Position numbers and translations under genes: made by a program | The notes under the pieces: generated by a model | The model's database searches: none | Seen by the model: only the letters and a program-made list of their open reading frames with translations | What the model was told of the DNA's origin: nothing | Source: Kiritimatiellota bacterium | GTDB lineage: Bacteria; Verrucomicrobiota; Kiritimatiellia; RFP12; UBA1067 | Length of the DNA: 46,130 nt | Direction of reading: 5' to 3' | Assembly (NCBI GenBank): GCA_009778475.1 | Contig: WRJS01000017.1 | Location: 1 to 46,130 of the forward strand | Shown here: positions 25,020 through 33,136 of the stretch, piece by piece | Position numbering within the stretch: position 1 is the stretch's first letter | Layout of the letters: every line of letters starts with the position of its first letter

Positions 25020-25150
25020 GCGGGGGAAGCAATAGCGTAGGGCAACGCCTTACGGGTTGGCGTGGGAGAAAACCGAAGCCCTGTAAGGGTGTAATCAAAT
25101 GGGCGCCACCCTTTCAGGGCAATATAGTATGCCTCACTTTCACGTCTTCC
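25020..25150. repeat. Palindromic intergenic repeat between folD and rsmB
   Basis: Two 13-base arms, 25078-25090 (GCCCTGTAAGGGT) and 25108-25120, pair with one mismatch around a 17-base loop. The flanks (GCAATAGCGTAGGGCAACGCC, CAATATAGTATGCC) resemble the REP-like GCCCTGAAAGGGC elements found in gene gaps of several phyla. No gene is visible in 24936-25191. Confidence 0.6.
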
Positions 25151-25154
25151 GTGG

Positions 25155-25183
25155 TTGATTTTTGGGGCGTGTTCGGTTATGAT
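25155..25183 (+). promoter_or_regulatory. Promoter of rsmB, leaderless arrangement
   Basis: TTGATT (25155-25160), a 17-base spacer and TATGAT (25178-25183) are followed after eight bases by the rsmB ATG at 25192. Transcription would begin at or next to the start codon, and no Shine-Dalgarno sequence is present. Confidence 0.65.
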
Positions 25184-25191
25184 TAACGTTT

Positions 25192-26409
25192 ATGAATTCA
25201 AGACGTGAAGCGATTTTTGTTTTAGCGCAGTGGCTGGACACGGGCGATTTCCCCGACCGCATGATTCCTGCCGGGGACAACCATGCTTTCATCACGGATC
25301 TCGTTTACACGACCATCCGCCGCTGCAGGACGCTGACGTGGGCGCTCGAACAGTTCGTCGCGAAAATGCCGAAAGGCGAGACCGAGGCGGCCCTGCTCGT
25401 CGGTGCGGCGCAGATTTTGTTCATGCCCAGCGTCGTGGAGTACGCGGCGGTCAACGAGACCGTCGCCGCCGCGAAGCTGACCTCACGGCAGACGGGCGGG
25501 CTGGTCAACGCCGTGTTGCGCAACCTGATCCGCAAGCGCGACCAGCTGCTGGAGCTGCTTGCCAAGCAGTCGCTCGGCACCCGCCTGTCGCACCCCGACG
25601 CGCTCGTCACGCGCTGGCTCGAACGCTTCTCCGAGGCGGAGGTCACGGCGCTGTGCGAATGGAACAACCAGCCCGCGGAGACGTACCTGGCGTGGATGCC
25701 CGGCGCGGAAGAGCCGTTCACGCGCCTCCCGCGCGGCACACGCATCGAGACGCTCCCGGAGTACGGCGAGGGGCGGTTCATCGTGCAAGACCCCTCGACC
25801 GCCGCCGCCATCAGCCTGATGGACATCAGGCCGGGCCTGCGCGTGCTGGACGCTTGCGCCGCGCCCGGGGGCAAGGCCATCCAGCTTGCATGGCGCATGG
25901 ACCTGCAAGGCGCGGAAAGCAAACTGGTGGCGCTGGACCTGTACGAGGACAGGCTTGCGGTGCTGCGCGAGAACCTTGCGCGCACGCGGCAGCCTAACGT
26001 GACTGTCGCGCAAGGCAGTCTCGTTGACGACACGGACGCGCTCCGCGCGGCGCACGGGCTTTTCGACCGCATCCTCTTGGACGTCCCCTGTTCCAACACA
26101 GGCGTGTTGCGCCGCCGTCCCGACGCGCGTTGGCGCTGGACCACGAAGCGCATGAAAAAGCTGTGCGAGGCGCAGGCGAACATCCTCGAGGCGGCGCTGG
26201 CCCTGCTCGCGCCAAACGGGCGCATCGTCTATTCGACCTGCAGCCTTGAGCCGGAAGAGAACCGCAAGCAGATCACCGCCTTCCGCAAGACCCACCCCGA
26301 GGTCATCTGCACAGGCGTCGAAGAGCGCATCCCCACCCGCTCGCAGACCGACGGCGCGTTCGCGTGCGCGCTGGAGCGAGAGGGAAATGAAGTTACGATT
26401 AGGGATTAG
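25192..26409 (+). CDS. rsmB: 16S rRNA (cytosine-967-C5)-methyltransferase RsmB-like (405 aa)
   Basis: An N-terminal NusB-like RNA-binding domain (about residues 1-125, with RREAIFVLAQWL, EYAAVNETVAAAK and GLVNAVLRN) is followed by the NOL1/NOP2/Sun methyltransferase domain. The latter has LDACAAPGGKAIQ (S-adenosylmethionine), DVPCSNTG and YSTCSLEPEEN, which supply the two cysteines used for C5 methylation of cytosine in 16S rRNA. The C-terminal codons (GNEVTIRD) run into GATTAGGGATTAG repeat-like sequence. The gene is preceded by a promoter whose -10 lies eight bases from the ATG, suggesting a leaderless message. Confidence 0.92.
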   Translation: MNSRREAIFVLAQWLDTGDFPDRMIPAGDNHAFITDLVYTTIRRCRTLTWALEQFVAKMPKGETEAALLVGAAQILFMPSVVEYAAVNETVAAAKLTSRQTGGLVNAVLRNLIRKRDQLLELLAKQSLGTRLSHPDALVTRWLERFSEAEVTALCEWNNQPAETYLAWMPGAEEPFTRLPRGTRIETLPEYGEGRFIVQDPSTAAAISLMDIRPGLRVLDACAAPGGKAIQLAWRMDLQGAESKLVALDLYEDRLAVLRENLARTRQPNVTVAQGSLVDDTDALRAAHGLFDRILLDVPCSNTGVLRRRPDARWRWTTKRMKKLCEAQANILEAALALLAPNGRIVYSTCSLEPEENRKQITAFRKTHPEVICTGVEERIPTRSQTDGAFACALEREGNEVTIRD

Positions 26410-26754
26410 CCTTCGGCGAGCGGGGACGCACTTCATTTGATTCCTAATTCGGAAGGCTTTCCGCCTTGTGCCAATGCATAATGCATAATTCATAATGCAT
26501 AATTAACAATTCCCGCGCGGCGGGAGGGATGCGCGACCTCCGAAGCGCATTTAACTTGGACGTTGGATGTTCCCTGTTGGATATTGGATATTCCCGAGGG
26601 CTTTCAGCCTTCGCCTTGCCCTCGGGCAGGAATGCCCGAGCCACCTTAACTTGGACATTGGACATTCCGTGTTGGCTATTGGATATTCTCCGAGGGCTTC
26701 CAGCCTTGTGTGTCAGCGCGTGCGAAACCCCTTTATCACTTTATTGCCGATTCC
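26410..26754. repeat. Cluster of dispersed repeats between rsmB and the histidine kinase
   Basis: At least three repeat types are packed here: a GGAAGGCTTTCCGCC element near 26450; an A/T-rich block of TGCATAAT units (about 26470-26510); and two copies of the TTGGACATTGGATATTCC family (26553-26592 and 26651-26688), each followed by CGAGGGCTTTCAGCC-like sequence. GCTCGGGCATTCCTGCCCGAGGGC-like pairs form a further inverted repeat near 26620-26642. No gene is supported. Confidence 0.8.
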
Positions 26755-27936
26755 TTACTCTCTGCGCCTGGCCTCCAGCATCCGTACGCGGCGCTCGTTG
26801 CGGGGGAGGCGGATTTTGAAGCAGGTGCCTTGGCCGGGCTTGGTGGCGAGCTCGATCTCGCCGCCGTGGTCTTCGACGATGCGCCGCACGATCATCAGCC
26901 CCAGCCCCGTGCCGTCGGGCTTGGTGGTGTAGTAGGGGTCGAACACATGACCCATCTCGGCGGCGACGATGCCGCACCCCGTGTCCATGAACGAGATGTC
27001 CACGAATGCGTCGCCCACGCCGAAGGCGATCTTCAGGCTGCCGCCGTCGGGCATCGCGTCGAGGGCGTTCTTGATGAGGTTGAAGAAGACTTGCTTGATC
27101 TGCTGGCGGTCGAGCTTCACGGCGGGGACGGCCTCGGGGATGTCCACGGAGGCCTCGATGCGGCGGTTGGCGAATTCGGTCTTGAGCAGCTTGAGCGTCT
27201 CGGCCAGCACGTCGGCGGGGGCCTCGGGGCGCAGCACGGGCTTGCTGGGGCGCACGGCGCGCAGGAACTGGGTGATGATGGCGTCGAGGCGTTCGACCTC
27301 TTTGCGGGCGACCTCGGCGAGCTCTTGCAGGGGTTGGCGGGCGGCCGGGTCGTCGAGGGCGGAAAGCTCGCGCGTGAGCAGCTGCAGGTGGATGTTGAGG
27401 GCGTTGAGGGGGTTGCCGATCTCGTGGGCGACTCCGGCGGCGAGGTTCTTGACGGCGTTGGAGCGCTCCTCCTCCAGCGCGGTGGCCTCTTGGCGGCGCT
27501 CGCTGGAGACGTCGCGCAGGATGACGAGCACGCCCTTGCGCACGGCGCCCTGCTCGTCGAGCGGGACGGCATAGACGCTGATGACGCGGTGCTCGGGGTA
27601 GGTGACCTCGATCTCGCGCGTGACCATGCGCGACCACCCGCCGTCGGAGACCTCGGGCGCGTCGAGCAGGTGCTCCCAGTCCCACTCGCGCAGGACGCGC
27701 AGGATGGAGCGGCCCTTGGTGCGGGCGAAGGCGAAGCCGGCGAGTTTCTCGGCCGCGCGGTTGGCGTAGAGCAGGAGGCCTTCGTTGTCAATCACCAGCA
27801 CGCCCTCCTGGATGGACTGGAAAATCGTCTCCAGGAAACCGCGCTCTTGCGTCAGGCGCACCATCTGCGCTTGCAGGCTGCCGGGGTCGAGTTTGTCGAG
27901 GCGGGCGACGAGGCGGTCGAAGAATCCGGAGGACAT
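26755..27936 (-). CDS. Soluble PAS-domain sensor histidine kinase (393 aa)
   Basis: A PAS domain (about residues 30-150, with SIQEGVLVIDNEGLLLYANRA) is followed by a HisKA dimerisation domain with the phospho-accepting H171 in AAGVAHEIGNPLNAL, and a HATPase domain with the N box (FNLIKNALDAMPDGG), DTGCGI and GTGLGLMIVRRI. No transmembrane helix is present, so it senses an internal signal, as NtrB-type kinases do. No response regulator lies next to it, so it is an orphan here. ATG 27936 has no clear ribosome site, and a heptamer repeat starts only about ten bases upstream of the start codon. Confidence 0.93.
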   Translation of the reverse strand: MSSGFFDRLVARLDKLDPGSLQAQMVRLTQERGFLETIFQSIQEGVLVIDNEGLLLYANRAAEKLAGFAFARTKGRSILRVLREWDWEHLLDAPEVSDGGWSRMVTREIEVTYPEHRVISVYAVPLDEQGAVRKGVLVILRDVSSERRQEATALEEERSNAVKNLAAGVAHEIGNPLNALNIHLQLLTRELSALDDPAARQPLQELAEVARKEVERLDAIITQFLRAVRPSKPVLRPEAPADVLAETLKLLKTEFANRRIEASVDIPEAVPAVKLDRQQIKQVFFNLIKNALDAMPDGGSLKIAFGVGDAFVDISFMDTGCGIVAAEMGHVFDPYYTTKPDGTGLGLMIVRRIVEDHGGEIELATKPGQGTCFKIRLPRNERRVRMLEARRRE

Positions 27937-27945
27937 GGCGGGGGA

Positions 27946-27987
27946 GTTTCTAGTTTCTAGTTTTTAGTTTCTAGTTTTTAGTTTTTA
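27946..27987. repeat. Six tandem heptamers, GTTTCTA/GTTTTTA
   Basis: Six perfect 7-base periods alternate between GTTTCTA and GTTTTTA, ending ten bases from the histidine kinase start codon. They occupy the place where a promoter or ribosome site for that gene would lie. Confidence 0.93.
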
Positions 27988-27996
27988 GTTGCAACG

Positions 27997-28037
27997 CGCG
28001 TCGATTCGAATCGACAAAAGCGATGCGAATCGACGCG
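27997..28037. repeat. 12-bp perfect inverted repeat (CGCGTCGATTCG)
   Basis: Arms 27997-28008 and 28026-28037 are exact reverse complements around a 17-base spacer; part of the spacer (AATCGAC) also repeats the arm. It could be an operator or another dispersed palindrome. Confidence 0.7.
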
Positions 28038-28046
28038 GTGTTTTCG

Positions 28047-28068
28047 GCACAGGCTACGGAGCCTGTGC
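28047..28068 (-). other. 9-bp hairpin after the 1627-residue gene
   Basis: GCACAGGCT (28047-28055) pairs exactly with 28060-28068 around an ACGG loop, four bases past the minus-strand stop codon. No U run follows, so it is a weak or non-canonical terminator, or a repeat. Confidence 0.5.
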
Positions 28069-28072
28069 AACA

Positions 28073-31000
28073 TCATTCGATGATGACGGGGTAGGAGGGT
28101 TTGAGGCTGTAGGACGTTGAGCCGGCGCGCTCCGTCTGCGGCAGGACATACGCGCCGTAGCCGACGTGGTCGTCCGCCGGGGTCTGGGTCAGCACGCCGA
28201 GGTATTTGACGGTGGTGGCCTTGCCGGCGACGTCGCGCTTGAACGTGCCGTTGAAGAGGCCTGTGGCGGGCTTGACCGTGATCTTCGCCTGATAGGGGTT
28301 CTCCGTCGCCTCCGTGGAGAGCGAGGCCGCGCCCTTCGCGCTGAAGACGAGCGGGACGTCCATGGACACCGTGTCCACGTCCGTCGTGAGCGAGGCGCTG
28401 CCGTAGTAGGCCTCGATGCTCGCGACCTTGGCGTAGAACGCGCCGAAGGGGTCGAGGGTGGCGCCGAAGCCGTCGAGGGTGGCGGCCGCGCTCCTGCCGG
28501 GATAGACCCACTGCCACTGCGCACCGGGGAGGATGCGGTTGCCGCCCGGCATCGTCGCGCCCGTCTGGATGGGCAGCAGGCCGCTGGCCACGCCGCGCTT
28601 GCTGTAGAGCGGCGCGAACACGGGGACGAGCGCGTCGCCGCCGGGGCTGACCATGAGGGTTGTCGAGGCGGAGAGTTTGGTGCCGTCGGGGAGGGCCCCG
28701 GCGACCTTCACGCCGCCTGTCTTGCTCACGGTCAGGGTCAGGTAGCCCGCGCCTTCCTGCACGTTGTCTAGCCCGGCGGTGAGCATGGCGCAGGCCGCGG
28801 TGGGGAGGGCGACGGTGTAGTAGCCCTGATACTTGGCGAGCGTGGCCAGCGCGAGCGGGTAATCCGCCGCTTTCTTGTTCACCTTGAACAGATCCCATTG
28901 CCCCGTGAGGTCCAGCGCGACGGGGCCGACCTTCCCGTTGGCGGCAAGCCCGGACACGGTCCATGTGGATGTATCGACGGTGAGGCTCAGGGCTTCGCCC
29001 TTCTTCGTCAGGAACGCGGCGGTGTAGGCGATGCCGTCGGTCTCCTGCCAGCCCTTTGTGGAGAAACTGACGGCGGCGTCCTGCACGGCGACCTTCACGG
29101 AGAGCGCGCCCTTCGCGGAGGCCTTCATGGTGAACGTGCCGACGACCTCGGCGGTCGCGTTCGTCAGGTAGCCCGTGAACGCCCCTTGCGCGTAGGGCGA
29201 GAGATCCGCGATGGTGATGTCCATCTGGAGGGCGTGCGAGAGTTTGTTCGGGTTCGTGGCGGTGACGGTCACGGGGAACGTGCCGGCCTTTGTCGGGATG
29301 CCCGAAATCTCGCCGGTGGCGGAATTGATTTTCAGTCCGGGCGGCAGGCCCTTGGCCTTGAACGTGGCAGGGCGCTCGTTGATGCCGACGACGTGCGAGT
29401 AAAGCACGCCCACCGTCGGGACCGATGCGCCGGGGGCGCCGGGCGACACCACGGGCGGGAGCGTGTAGGACGACTTCAGGCGGAAGACGGCCTCGTAGGT
29501 CGTGTTGACGGCGGGGGCCTCTTGGCGCACCGCGGCCATCTCGCCATCCGTCCACTCCACGAAGACGCTCGTGGAGGCGGGCTTGGCCGTGAGCTTCACG
29601 GTCTTGCCGGGCAGGACCTGCCCGTTGGCGGGGGAGAGGGTCACGGTGTCGCGCGAATCCGCAACCGGAAGGGCGACGACGCCCGTCACAACCGGCACCC
29701 AGGTGAAGGGGACGGTCAGCGTGACCGTCTCGCCGGCCCTGATGACCAGGCGCGCGTTGGCCGGGGTCAGCCAGTTGGTGCTGGGCGGCCTGAAGCGCAC
29801 GGTGTAGGTTCCCGGCTTCAGCGGGTACTTGCCGGCCGGATCAAAGAATTCCTTGCCGTCCAGGCTCCACTGCGCGCCCGCGAGGGGGGCCAGCGTGACG
29901 CTGTCCACGAGGCGGATGTCCGCATAGCCGGGCGTGTCCGTGCCGGGGTCGCGCACATAGACGGCGGTGAGGGTGAGGTCTGTGGTCGGCATGACGATGT
30001 CGGTGGTCGCGCCGTTCTCGTTGAACCCTGCGCCCAGCGGCGTTCCGGCGGGGTCAATGTCCCACCAGCCGAAGACGAGGCCCGCCGGGGGCGGCGATGC
30101 GGTCACGGTGGAGGTCTCGCCCTCTTCGACGGGGATCGTCAGCGTGGTGCCGTTGCCGACGGTCGTCAGCAGGTGGACGTTCGGGGGCAGGACGTCCAGA
30201 ATCTTGTAGGTCGCGGTCAGCGTGATTTCGCCGCCGTCGGCCGTGAAAGACGTCGCGTCCGCGTCGGGGTCCAGGAGATCGTCCGTGTCGCCCGTCCAGC
30301 AGATGAACTCGTAGTAGAGCGGCGTGTCCGCCGTGACCGCCACCACGTCGCCGTTCGTGTGGATGCTGGTGGTCTCATAGACGCCGTCGCCGATGCCCTC
30401 CACGCCGTCCACGATCGTCAGGGCCGTGTAGCCGTCGCTCACCTGATAGACGGCCGTGAGCGTCACGCCGCCGGCGGGCATGGTCACGACGGTGCTCTCG
30501 TTGTTCGCGTTGAACGCCGTGCCGAGCGATGCGCCCGCGGGCGAGACATCCCAGCGCAGGAAACGCCACTCCGGCCGCCTGTCCTCCGCCGTGATCGGGA
30601 TCTGCGCGTTCGCGAGGAACGCGCCGTTGGTGTTGACGATGGCGTTGTCCACGGTCAGCGGGTACTCGATGCCGGCCGTCCACGCGACGCGTAGGCCCGT
30701 GTTGGCCGCGCTGTTCGTGGGGGCTTCAAACCCGCGATAGGCGGACTGGGCACCGGCCGCGCTGCTCAGGTAACTCCCGCCCCGGCGCACGCGGTTGCCG
30801 CTGGAGGGCGGGCCCGCGGGGTCGTCGTTCTTCGCCGCATTCGACGTGTAAAAATTGGACGTGTACCAGTCCAGGCACCACTCGTTCACGTTGCCGTGCA
30901 TGTCGTAGAAGCCCCACGGGTTGGGGAGCAGCATCCCGACGGGTTGCGTCCTCATCGGGGGCTCGCCGAGGATGGCGGCGTTCACGCTGTACCATCCGTG

Positions 31001-32956
31001 CAAGGCCAGGGCATTCGTGTTGTCGCCGAACGAGTAGGCGGTCGTGGTCCCTGCGCGGCAGACGTATTCCCACTGCGCCTCGGTGGGCAAGTCGAAGGCC
31101 GCTTTGTTGTTCGCCTTCGCGCGGAGGCGCGCCATGAACGAGCCGCTGTCCACGCCGTCCCGGGAGGGCCATTCCGCGCCGGACGTGTCGCCTCGGATGT
31201 CCGCATACGAGACGTTCTCGACCGGGCGCAGGTCACGGAAGGCGATGTCTTGGTAGGCGCTCGGCCAGTTGCCCGCCACATAATACCACTGCACCTGCGT
31301 CACGGGGAACAGCCCCATGTAGAACACCTTGGTCAGCGTCGCCGTGTGCGGCGCCGCGTCGGTTCCGGCCGCCGCGCTGCCCATGGTGAATGTGTCCGGC
31401 ATCATTTTTTTCAGCACCAGCTTGTCGTTCTTGTAGGTGGTGGTGTTCCAGCCGCCCATAGGCGCCTCGTCCAGATAGGTGGGGTCGGCGTTGCTCCCCG
31501 TCAGGCTGACGACCATATAGTTGTTCGCCAGCATCGCCTTGGGGCGGTAGGACGCCCGCACCGTGGCGCCCTCGTCGATCGTGAGGGTGGTGGAGGGCGA
31601 GTAGATATCCTCGATGCCCGCCGTGTCGCCCACCCACTGGACGAACTCGTGCAGTGCGGAGGGCGGGCTGGCCGCGGCAATCTCCGCGATGTGGCCGTTG
31701 GTGTAGCTGCCGCCGCCTGTGCCGCTTTCCACCGTCAGCGGGTAGAGGATGAGCGGGTAGGTCGCGGTGAGCGTGATGTCGAAGGCCGGCATCGTGATGA
31801 ACGTGTTCCAGCTGGTCACATCGTCCACGAGCGCGAGCACGGCCACCGTCCCGTCCCACGCGAACGTATGGTGCTGCGGCGGCGCCAACGCGGAAATCGA
31901 GACCTCTGTGCCGGTCGCCCACTCGCCGCCGCCGGAGCCGTTATCCACGGTCAGGGTCGGGTAACGCATATAGGTGGCCTCAACGGTGATGTTCGACCCC
32001 GGCATGATGAGCGTCGTGCTGGCGAGCGTGATATCCGCGACGGTGGCCGTGTCGCCCGTCCAGCGGTCGAACTGCCATCCTGCGGCCGGCGCGTCTGCGG
32101 CGATGGCCACGACTTGACCGTTGGTGTAGCCGCCGCCGCCAGTGCCGCTGGTCACGGCCAGCGTGTAATACGTCGTCGGGACTTCGAAGCAGGCGCGGAA
32201 ACCAGACAGGGCGAGGTCGCCGGGGTTGTCGAGTAGCGAGGGCGACGTTGCCTTGCACTCCCCGGCCGCGCTGAGGTAACTTCCGCCGCGGGCAACCGAG
32301 AGGCCATCCCCGACCGCCTCCGCCACGTTCCCCGCGATGTCGTACAGCCCCCACGGGTTGGGGGCTTTCAGTCCGACCTCCTGCGGAGCGCTCACACCGT
32401 CAGCGTTGTACCATGCGAAATCGCCAAGCGACGCTGGGGGCTCGAAGAAGTACCCCGTACCCGTCTCCGTGTCGGCGAGGTATGCGTACTCCCACTGGGC
32501 TGCCGTCGGATACCAGAAGTTGTTCGTGATTGCCGGCTCCGCCGTCTGCACGCCCGTGTTCAGGTAGTTGAAGAAATCATGTCCCTTGGTGGGGTCGCCG
32601 TTCGGGGCGGCAAAGATGAACGCCGTCTTATTCGTAAGGGCCGCAGGGTTCCCGAACTGCCCCATCACGCGGCTGAACTGCCCGACCGTCGTCTCGAACA
32701 CGCCGACATAATAGTCGTTCATGATGGCCGCGTTGTCGCGGTAAACCCGCGTCAGCACCAGTTTCTCGGTCTTGTGTTCGTCCGTCCAACCGCCGCCCGG
32801 TATCGCGTCCGCATAGTCCACCGAGTAACTTCCCCCTAGGCTTGCGGGCAGGGTGACGATCATATACGGGTGAGCCACATCCTGCGCCATCGCGCGACCC
32901 GCCCCGCACAGCAGGGACACGGCCGCAACCACATTTACACATAACCACTTTTTCAT
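28073..32956 (-). CDS. Large secreted protein with two FGE-like domains and bacterial repeats (1627 aa)
   Basis: A signal peptide (residues 1-24, AMA-QD) is followed by an FGE/sulfatase-modifying-factor-like domain (~30-260), three bacterial-repeat domains of the TNG..V.I.A...GW.F..W.GD type (~265-465), a second FGE-like domain (~480-745, PTEAQWEYVCRAG, NPWGFYDMHGNVNEWCLDW), further repeat domains (~750-1000), a PEGA-like segment, and a putative Ig fold (~1185-1255, LPPGLKINSATGEISGIPTKAG). The last ~370 residues are unrecognised. In real FGE the RGGSW region holds the catalytic cysteines; here both copies read RGGSYLS without them, so the domains are probably binding or structural. AAGGAG precedes ATG 32956, and a strong promoter lies upstream. 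It is likely exported to the surface. Confidence 0.88.
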   Translation of the reverse strand: MKKWLCVNVVAAVSLLCGAGRAMAQDVAHPYMIVTLPASLGGSYSVDYADAIPGGGWTDEHKTEKLVLTRVYRDNAAIMNDYYVGVFETTVGQFSRVMGQFGNPAALTNKTAFIFAAPNGDPTKGHDFFNYLNTGVQTAEPAITNNFWYPTAAQWEYAYLADTETGTGYFFEPPASLGDFAWYNADGVSAPQEVGLKAPNPWGLYDIAGNVAEAVGDGLSVARGGSYLSAAGECKATSPSLLDNPGDLALSGFRACFEVPTTYYTLAVTSGTGGGGYTNGQVVAIAADAPAAGWQFDRWTGDTATVADITLASTTLIMPGSNITVEATYMRYPTLTVDNGSGGGEWATGTEVSISALAPPQHHTFAWDGTVAVLALVDDVTSWNTFITMPAFDITLTATYPLILYPLTVESGTGGGSYTNGHIAEIAAASPPSALHEFVQWVGDTAGIEDIYSPSTTLTIDEGATVRASYRPKAMLANNYMVVSLTGSNADPTYLDEAPMGGWNTTTYKNDKLVLKKMMPDTFTMGSAAAGTDAAPHTATLTKVFYMGLFPVTQVQWYYVAGNWPSAYQDIAFRDLRPVENVSYADIRGDTSGAEWPSRDGVDSGSFMARLRAKANNKAAFDLPTEAQWEYVCRAGTTTAYSFGDNTNALALHGWYSVNAAILGEPPMRTQPVGMLLPNPWGFYDMHGNVNEWCLDWYTSNFYTSNAAKNDDPAGPPSSGNRVRRGGSYLSSAAGAQSAYRGFEAPTNSAANTGLRVAWTAGIEYPLTVDNAIVNTNGAFLANAQIPITAEDRRPEWRFLRWDVSPAGASLGTAFNANNESTVVTMPAGGVTLTAVYQVSDGYTALTIVDGVEGIGDGVYETTSIHTNGDVVAVTADTPLYYEFICWTGDTDDLLDPDADATSFTADGGEITLTATYKILDVLPPNVHLLTTVGNGTTLTIPVEEGETSTVTASPPPAGLVFGWWDIDPAGTPLGAGFNENGATTDIVMPTTDLTLTAVYVRDPGTDTPGYADIRLVDSVTLAPLAGAQWSLDGKEFFDPAGKYPLKPGTYTVRFRPPSTNWLTPANARLVIRAGETVTLTVPFTWVPVVTGVVALPVADSRDTVTLSPANGQVLPGKTVKLTAKPASTSVFVEWTDGEMAAVRQEAPAVNTTYEAVFRLKSSYTLPPVVSPGAPGASVPTVGVLYSHVVGINERPATFKAKGLPPGLKINSATGEISGIPTKAGTFPVTVTATNPNKLSHALQMDITIADLSPYAQGAFTGYLTNATAEVVGTFTMKASAKGALSVKVAVQDAAVSFSTKGWQETDGIAYTAAFLTKKGEALSLTVDTSTWTVSGLAANGKVGPVALDLTGQWDLFKVNKKAADYPLALATLAKYQGYYTVALPTAACAMLTAGLDNVQEGAGYLTLTVSKTGGVKVAGALPDGTKLSASTTLMVSPGGDALVPVFAPLYSKRGVASGLLPIQTGATMPGGNRILPGAQWQWVYPGRSAAATLDGFGATLDPFGAFYAKVASIEAYYGSASLTTDVDTVSMDVPLVFSAKGAASLSTEATENPYQAKITVKPATGLFNGTFKRDVAGKATTVKYLGVLTQTPADDHVGYGAYVLPQTERAGSTSYSLKPSYPVIIE

Positions 32957-32996
32957 TGGTCTGTCTCCTTTTTGAGATTAAAAAAATACAGTATGG

Positions 32997-33026
32997 ATTA
33001 TAGGCCAACGTGGGGGCCGGAGTCAA
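32997..33026 (-). promoter_or_regulatory. Strong sigma70-like promoter of the 1627-residue secreted protein
   Basis: Minus-strand TTGACT (33026-33021), an 18-base spacer and a perfect TATAAT (33002-32997) lie about 40 bases before the ATG at 32956. It is divergent from the cyclase promoter at 33080-33108. Confidence 0.8.
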
Positions 33027-33079
33027 GTGCTATTCGCGCAACTGGGAAAAATTCTTGCGCTCCCCTCCGCCCTCTATTC

Positions 33080-33108
33080 TTGTGCTGTGGTCCCGATTAT
33101 GCTATGCT
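33080..33108 (+). promoter_or_regulatory. Promoter of the cyclase-rnc unit
   Basis: TTGTGC (33080-33085), a 17-base spacer and TATGCT (33103-33108) precede the chosen ATG 33137 by 28 bases. The position excludes earlier in-frame start codons, which would lie upstream of or inside the promoter. Confidence 0.55.
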
Positions 33109-33136
33109 GGTGTCTATTACATTAGGGAACGTGGTG

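Noticed and set aside
26710..27960. 416-codon plus-strand frame opposite the histidine kinase
   Set aside because: Valine/leucine/glycine-rich shadow of a GC-rich gene; the minus strand has a full PAS-HisKA-HATPase protein.
28001..28012. TTCGAATC as a possible tRNA T-loop
   Set aside because: It is part of a 12-bp inverted repeat and no tRNA arms surround it.
28898..30694. 598-codon plus-strand frame opposite the large secreted protein
   Set aside because: Arginine/glycine-rich composition with no domain; antisense shadow of the FGE/repeat protein.
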